This document shows, piece by piece, positions 57,880 to 64,000 of a stretch of DNA of 64,000 nucleotides (position 1 is the stretch's first letter; each line of letters starts with the position of its first letter). The notes under the pieces are model-generated. The model ran no database searches. It was not told where the DNA came from and saw nothing but the letters and a program-made list of their open reading frames with translations. Source of the DNA: Cenococcum geophilum 1.58 (lineage: Eukaryota > Ascomycota > Dothideomycetes > Gloniales > Gloniaceae); contig KV748229.1 in assembly GCA_001692895.1 (NCBI GenBank), positions 247,359-311,358 on the forward strand. Reading direction: 5' to 3'. Position numbers and translations under genes: made by a program.

Positions 57880-58760
57880 GAAGCCTTTAGATTTTTAAGC
57901 CAAAGATAAGATTTTATAAACGTTAAAAGGAAAGCCTTAAGAGTGTAGAGGAAATGCCGCGGCGCCGTTACTAGGGATAGATTCTATAAACCTATGAATA
58001 AGTTTAGATAGTTAAAATTCCTAGTTTTATAAATATACCTTACTTATCCATTTCTTTAATAACGTTATCTATATGGTTATATTTACCGTTTTAACAGCCT
58101 CTAATAATAACTCTAAAGGCCCCTAGGGACTTTAATTCGGGAAATATTCCTTATTTATAACGATCTTCTACATTATTATCGGAAAGCTTATAAAAGGCAA
58201 TATAATATATTAAGATATAATAATAAGCCGATCTAAAGGCAAAAATTTTATCCTTTTAAGGTGTGCTTAGATATAGAGCTTAGGCTCAAACAGAGTATAA
58301 AGCAAAAAGAGGAGACCTATTAATTAATAAACTAGTAAAGTCGATTAGCTTTGCGTTTAAATGTTTATTTAAGAGAATATTATAGCATAAAATATTACCG
58401 TGTATAATATATCTAGAGTAAATATATTTAAGAATGTCCGTAAGCTATAAAATCTAACGCATTTATAAAATTTAATTAACGTCATTACTTCTATCCTAAA
58501 GAAACCCGTAGAGCTAGCCGTTTAGAGCGCGTTTTAGACATATCGCCGTATAGTTATCCTTCTAGAAAAGTTCGCTGCTATAGTATTATAAGAGTCTATT
58601 ATATTAACCGAGTCTCTTATAGATCTCCTTTTTAACTTTAATAAAGCGTTAAGAATTCGCGTTATTTGGAGCTTTAATAACCTTGTTTTAAAGTTTATCG
58701 CGATATATAGTGCCCGAAATTCCCTAGCCAATAAGATTCTCACAGCTGCAGCTAGGGGGT
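57880..58760 (-). pseudogene. Serine/threonine-type protein kinase, RIP-degenerate
   Basis: Minus strand. The N-lobe is in a 69-codon open stretch (58,743-58,534) with FSRRITIRRY at the expected hydrophobic Lys-containing strand. The catalytic loop is at about 58,370-58,405: RYIIHGNILCYNILLNKHLN, where the HxDxxxxN Asp is Asn. KLIDF follows for the DFG box (58,340). Then come FAFRSAYYYI (family FALGS-type), YKLSDNNVEDRYK, GIFPELKSLGAFRVIIRGC and NGKYNHIDNVIKEMD (58,045-58,180), the C-lobe helices of small fungal kinases. Stops are Gln/Trp-type and the catalytic Asp is lost, so it is inactive. It differs from the FunK1 remnant at 18.8 kb. Confidence 0.75.
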
Positions 58761-60190
58761 AGCACTACAATAAGGTCTATAAGTGTTAAAGTAGTAAAGG
58801 GCTTTAAAGAGGTGGAAAAATCCCGGTATCTAGCTGACTAATCTATTATTTACCCTAGATTTTAGACACTATTCTTAGACGAGATTAGTCTTTATAGCAG
58901 ATACACCCTAGGTCCTCCGTCTAAGCTATACTAAGTCTTATTTATTTTAAACCTCGTCTTAAAAATATAATAACGAAAATGTTTTACAGGACTCTACATT
59001 CCTTTATATAATTGGATGGTAGTATTTCCGTAGCCTCTAATACATAGCACCCTTAATTTGGCAGCGAGTAAGCCGGCTCACCTACCCCTATAGCCTAAGC
59101 TTTCTAGCCATCTATACAATCTATCCTTTATTCCGTTACTCTGCTATATATTCCTTAAGTACTTATTTAAAGGCTTCTCTTCTAATTTTCACCCCTCGCT
59201 CTATATTACAATTAGTCCAGAAAATTATATTATTAAAGGATATATACTTAGACAGTAGCGTAGAACTGCAAGTTTATTAAAAAGCTTCTTATAGGCTTTA
59301 CTGGAAATATTATACGCACTAACTGTGTACTTAACACCTTCTTTATAAATCGTATTATAAAGGATCTCTAAACTTAACATAGTGTAGTTACTAAGAGGTA
59401 TTACGACATAAACGAGTATAAAGTAATTGCCATCAGTCGTGTAAACGCTTTCATTAAAGTTAGCGGCAAGGACTTAAAATCTCACCGCTATAGGGGCGGC
59501 TTTAAAAGTTATAAAAGCGGCTATAAGAGTATCCTTAGGATCGGGAACCTCCCCAGGAAGATATAATATGGTAAGTAATAATAATGTTAACTCTGGAGGT
59601 CTAGACTTAGTAGTCTATTAATATATTAGCTGATAAAATAATAGTATACGCTATACTATATGCATATTAAAAACCGGTTAAAGGTTAAGTATACTATACG
59701 TAGCTAATATTTTGCTAAAACGATAAGGGTATACGTAGGTCCGAACCCAGTACGCCAAATGCATTAAAAGGCGGCGTTAGCAACTTAATACGGATATATA
59801 GTTATACATAGCAAAGGTTAGTAGAGGGCTAACTATAATATAGTTTAACCCTAATTGTTTAGAGGTAGTAAAAATATATATAGGCCCAAAATCAGAGGCG
59901 CCGATTAACCTAGAAAGTAAAAATAAAACACTAATTACCTATAAAAAAATCTATTAGTGGGCCACTATAGATATAGAGGCGTTCTAGTAGCTAAGCTGGC
60001 AAGCCCCAAAGTACTAAATTATACTAATATCCTCCTAACTCTAAGCTAAATAATAGGCTTAAGGTACGGGGCTATATATAGGGGCTTAGTTTTAATACTA
60101 GTTAATATATAGGAGCTAGTACGTTTTAGATTGACGAGTAAGAGAGTAGGTAGTATTTAGGGCTTTTTTAAATTAGTAGTTTACCCTATA
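58761..60190. other. Long spacer, no gene recognised
   Basis: AT-rich. 59,230-59,760 has longer stop-poor pieces on both strands, none matching a known family. Confidence 0.35.
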
Positions 60191-60199
60191 AATCGCGGC

Positions 60200-61850
60200 T
60201 TAGACTTTAAAATATAAAAGTCTAACTATTTTAAAGGGGTAAAGTAAATGCGCTACACTTTGGCTCGTGCTTAGGTGTATATTCCCCCAATTACCCTAGT
60301 TACCTATTTATAATAAAACTTACAGATATTTAGACCGTTACTTATTAAGGCTTTATTATATAACTAGGAGTAATTAGCTAAGTTATAGAGCGCTAGCGTA
60401 TCCCCACTCCTAGCCCTTAAAAATTTAGTATACTTTTAGTATAAAAGTTTTATATAATAACAAAAGACTCTATATAAGGCCTTCCCTCCTAAAAATAAAC
60501 GAAAACTATAGTTTGGTTTTATATAATAAGGCATAGAGCTAGAGACGCGTTTAGTAGCTTTAATAGAGTGTATCTTAACCTTAGCTATATAAGGCAATTT
60601 TAGATAATACTACGTGCCTTTAAAGGAGAAGCTATACCTTAGCTAGGTTTTCTAAGGAAGTTTAAAAGTAGTAAAAGGCTTTAAGCTTTAATAAAGTTTA
60701 TATATAGCTGCTACCTAGAAAGAAAATTCCTCCTAAATAACTTAATAGTTCCTTATATATACCTCTTACAACCTTAGCTTTTTTATAGCCTCCCCCCTTA
60801 AGTTGCTAAGCTCTAGCATCTAGGATATAAAGTCTCTCCACTCTTACTTAAGATATATACGTTTAAGGCATAACTAAAGTATATAGCGATTATCTCTAAG
60901 GAAAACCTTATCCGGTAGGAAGTCATCCATAGCTTTGACCTTCTTAGGTGGAAAGATGTAATCCTACTATAGGCTATATACCTTAGATTAAAGGCCCTTA
61001 TCTAGCGGGGGATTGTCTATAGCTTTAAAATTCTTAAATAAAAAGGTCTTGCCTTCTCTCTACGCTTTATAGGTTATATTAACAAAACGGCTAACGTAAA
61101 TTTTAAAACTACTAAGCTGGTATTAGCCTAAGAAGTAACTAAGATAACTAAAAACTAACCTATTCCTCCTACGATTAGTTTTAGTATAGGAGGATTTAGG
61201 GTTTAATATTATAGCTTCCTCTAAGTCATCAGGGCTAATAGGTCGGTCGGGGTATTTAGGGTTTAAATATCTCTATATAGCTTTCTCCAAGTCACTAGGG
61301 CTAATAGGTATGTTATAAGATATCACGTTATACTATTGGTATTTAATATAAAGCGACTAAGCTTATAGCAAAACAACGGCAACGTTCGTAACACATTCTA
61401 TAAGAGAGTGTCCCTATTTCTATTAATAGAGGTCACTAGAGCGTTACCACAGTAGCTTACTAAAAGGAATAGATATATATTAATAAATGTAAAGTAAATA
61501 CCAGAATATAGTATAAGAATAACCGTAGCGCATAAGAGCCATAACACTTTTAACCTTCTATATTTTTTTACTATCTAGGTAAAAGCAGTAAGAGTTATAC
61601 CTAATAATATATTTACTAAAAGACCACCTAAGAAAGCTAACAAACGCCCTATTGTCTAGTATTATAGAAAGAATACTAGTACAAAGCCGGAAATTAGGAG
61701 TAGAAAGGCAAGTATAGTAATGCCGGTAACGACTAGGAAATCCTTATTAAAAATAGTTTTTAAAATATTTATATAGAATCTCCATAAGAATAGAGCCTAA
61801 TTTTTAGTTAGTAATTTACTTTAAGAGGCTATATATANAAACCTTAATGG
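60200..61850 (-). pseudogene. Unidentified membrane-anchored protein with PISPxDLEEAI repeats
   Basis: Minus strand, one frame over several hundred codons with few Gln/Trp-type stops. The N-terminal part (61,600-61,740) has two hydrophobic segments, VTGITILAFLLLISGFVLVF and LLAFLGGLLVNILLGITLTA, predicted membrane helices. Next, two copies of a repeat NIPISPSDLEKAI and RPISPDDLEEAI separated by RYLNPKYPD (61,190-61,320; visible as a 60-70-bp DNA duplication). The remainder reads as a globular domain: RNRLVFSYLSYFLGQYQ, ISRVRVERLYILDARA-like, GGGYKKAKVVRGIYKELLSY and FYYFQTSLENLAKVQLLLQR (60,570-60,780). I do not recognise it. One N lies at 61,838. Confidence 0.45.
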
Positions 61851-62100
61851 CTAGTCTAGTATACTAGGACAGCTCTAATAATATATATAACAACTTAGCC
61901 GAAATAGAAGAGATATTTTTAAGCTAGTAATAAAGGGAGACTCTAAAAATAGTTTAGAGAGGAAGGAAGTAAAAAATTATTTAAAAGTGGAGAGAACGCT
62001 ATAAGGTGGTTAGTGAACAAAGCTATAAAAGCACTACTTAACTAAGAATAAGTAAATAAATAAACTTAGCGCTAATAAATGCTATAATAGGAAGTTTATA
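61851..62100. other. Short spacer
   Basis: Purine-rich and broken. May include the start of the membrane-protein remnant. Confidence 0.3.
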
Positions 62101-62154
62101 CATTGTTTTAAAAAGCAGGGGTGTTCTACTAATAAAGAGATTAACCGAAGTAAA

Positions 62155-62395
62155 AAAGGGCAAGAAGGTAATAAGGTAATAAGGTAACAGTATAATAGGG
62201 CAGTAAGGTAATAGGGCGGCTATAAGGCTAGGTTATAGCCTAATTCCCTCTAACCACCTTTATAGAATATTGTGCCCCTTAATAGCAATCTCTTAGCAAT
62301 TCTCTAAAAATCTTTTAGAACTCCTCTATAACTCCTCTAAAACTCTTATATAACTTATATAGGACTCCTCTAAAACTCCTATAGCGCCTTAAGAA
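62155..62395. repeat. Low-complexity tandem stretches
   Basis: 62,165-62,235 has repeated GTAATAAGGTAATA(A/G)GG words. 62,285-62,390 has repeated ACTCCTCTAAAACTC and AGCAATCTCTTAGCAATTCTCT words. Confidence 0.7.
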
Positions 62396-62429
62396 ACTAG
62401 CCTCCTTAAGCTAAAAAAAGGTAATAAGA

Positions 62430-63100
62430 GTGGCTAGGGTTATAAGATTAGTTTTAGTAGCTATATCTATAGTGCCGCCTTCTTTTATATACGCCTTTTT
62501 AGGCCTTAATGTCTTTAAGTACCTCTTTTACTAAGGTATAGGCTTACTTAGTACACTTTTTATTTCTAGTACTCCTGCCCTAGCGGCTTATAATTCTCTA
62601 TTTAATAAGCTTAGCCCCTATAGCCTATACGTAATATGCTAACATAATATATATTATCCAGATTTTCGCTTTTATTCCTCCTAATCTTTCCCTAGTCTTA
62701 CTAATAACAAGCCCTAGTTTTACCTTCCTTAATATCTATATAACAACTCCTTTAGCATTATAATTCCTCCTAATTATAGGCAGCCTCTTTACTTAGTAAC
62801 GAAGCTTAATAAAGTCCGCAACCTTAAAGATCTATACTAATTCCCCTATAGCACCTAGCAGCCTCCTACGCAAATAACGAGTATCCGTTATTAACTGTAG
62901 TAGGAATAGTTTAAAGCCTTTAGTCCCCTACATAGCAGGAACTATAGATATCTTTTTTATACTATATAGAACACGTATTTAGAGGTATAAGAATTATAAG
63001 TAATAGAACCTATCTAATCTCTATTTACTAAAACTTAGGAATCTAGTATAACCCTATACGTCGTAATACCTCCAATACAAAAACGCGGTCACTCTATAAT
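62430..63100 (+). pseudogene. Possible degenerate coding region, plus strand
   Basis: Protein-like pieces with Gln-type stops: LVLVAISIVPPSFIYAFLGL, NVFKYLFYQGIGLLSTLFIS, STPALAAYNSLFNKLSPYSL and LVTKLNKVRNLKDLYQFPY. Hydrophobic and possibly membrane-associated. Family unknown. Confidence 0.25.
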
Positions 63101-63399
63101 CTCTAAACCTCACCAAAGTAAGCGGAATGTTAGGCATTATTAGACTAAAAATAATATATAAGCCACGGATTATATATTATCTCTTAAAAAGGGAAGAGAG
63201 CCTTTAAAGAAATTTCCATATCTATTCTACACCTACTATTTTAGTAAGTTGTGTAATATCTAGAAATATATAAGGAAGTTCTATAAAGAAAAGAGTTAAC
63301 TAAATAAATACTACTATATATACAAATAAGAGTTCTAAAGACTATTAAGTTTTACCCAGCATATAAATATTTATAAATTTAAGGCAACGCCCTCTAGTT

Positions 63400-64000
63400 C
63401 TTAAGTAGAGTTTAAGTAATTAGTATTACAGCTACGTAGAGAGCTATTCGGGCGTATATTAAGTATAGCACCCTTAAGTTTTTTAGCGGAACCAGTATAG
63501 CTACCTAATTAGAACACGTTTAATGCTACGCCCTTTAATCGCAATTAGGACATATTTAATGCTATACCCTTTAACAATTTACTAGAGCCAATATAGCTAC
63601 TATCCTCCTAGGGCAATTCGAGCTCGTTAAGTATAGTAGCTACTAATTCTTTAGCGGAGTAAGTACGGTTATTTTATTAGAACACGTTTAATGCCACTCC
63701 CTTTAACAATCTATAAGAGCTAATATAGTAGCCGCCCCTATAGAATAACTAGAACACTTTAAATGCGATAAAGCAAGTGCAGTTATTTCGCTGGAATACG
63801 TTTAATGCTACGCCCTTTAACGATTTACTAGAATTAATATAGCCGCTATCCTTTTAGGACGATTTAAACCCATTAAATACGGCACCCTCTAATTCTCTGG
63901 CAGAAGTATAGTTATTTCATTAGAATACGTTTAACGCGACACCCTTTAACCTTCTATTAAAGTCGATATAGTAGTTGTTCTCCCTAAAGGGTTCTAGTAT
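63400..64000. repeat. Degenerate tandem repeat reaching the window end
   Basis: At least five copies of a core AGAACACGTTTAATGCTACG/CCCTTTAAC at about 63,512, 63,545, 63,680, 63,790 and 63,923, spaced irregularly by 33-135 bp, with a companion word TTCTTTAGCGGAGTAAGTA / TCTCTGGCAGAAGTATA. On the minus strand the cores read LLKGVALNVF and the companions SAKELVATILNEL, so the DNA repeat may derive from a protein repeat of about 22 residues. It continues beyond the window. Confidence 0.65.

Overview
The window looks like a filamentous ascomycete (Pezizomycotina) genome, in a gene-dead, repeat-rich compartment heavily altered by repeat-induced point mutation (RIP). CpA/TpG look scarce and TpA abundant on both strands. 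Almost every reading frame that matches a known family is broken by TAG/TAA where the family has Gln or Trp, and catalytic residues show C-to-T or G-to-A changes (Asp to Asn, Gly to Arg, Ser to Leu). I see no intact conventional gene, tRNA or rRNA. The only long open frames lie in GC-richer minisatellites and are probably not genes. All coding entries are therefore pseudogenes with approximate ends. No composition statistics were computed.

Layout. 1-4392: 5' part of a Ty3/gypsy element on the minus strand (RT, protease, gag, LTR), cut by the window edge. 4.8-6.2 kb: minisatellites and a composite repeat block. 7.2-9.9 kb: a DUF3435 tyrosine recombinase of the Starship captain type. 10.1-11.0 kb: an unidentified frame. 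11.1-13.6 kb: a 3'-truncated Tad-like LINE. 13.6-15.25 kb: unidentified. 15.3-17.4 kb: a duplicated repeat invaded by two abutting MITEs. 18.8-21.1 kb: a FunK1 kinase. 22.6-23.1 kb: ankyrin repeats. 24.3-27.2 kb: a patatin-like phospholipase. 27.7-28.5 kb: an F-box/ankyrin protein. 29-37.7 kb: several unidentified coding remnants and small tandem arrays. 37.8-38.45 kb: an approximately 41-bp satellite. 38.5-40.35 kb: a second, inverted copy of the composite block. 41,497-48,411: a structurally complete, RIP-dead chromodomain Ty3/gypsy element with identical-length LTRs and a GCAGA target duplication, sitting inside an unidentified minus-strand gene whose frame resumes across the insertion. 49.8-51.0 kb: a Sir2 deacetylase. 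51.2-52.0 kb: ankyrin repeats. 52.7-53.1 kb: a coiled coil. 54.3-57.3 kb: unidentified. 57.9-58.8 kb: a protein kinase. 60.2-61.85 kb: a membrane protein. 63.4-64.0 kb: a degenerate tandem repeat running off the end.

How it fits together. A DUF3435 captain pointing inward, followed by a patatin phospholipase, ankyrin/F-box proteins and a FunK1 kinase, resembles the gene content of giant Starship transposons. Together with the inverted composite blocks on either side (5.2-6.2 and 38.5-40.3 kb), it suggests a RIP-fossilised Starship or a Starship-like cargo graveyard. This is inference: neither element boundary was demonstrated.
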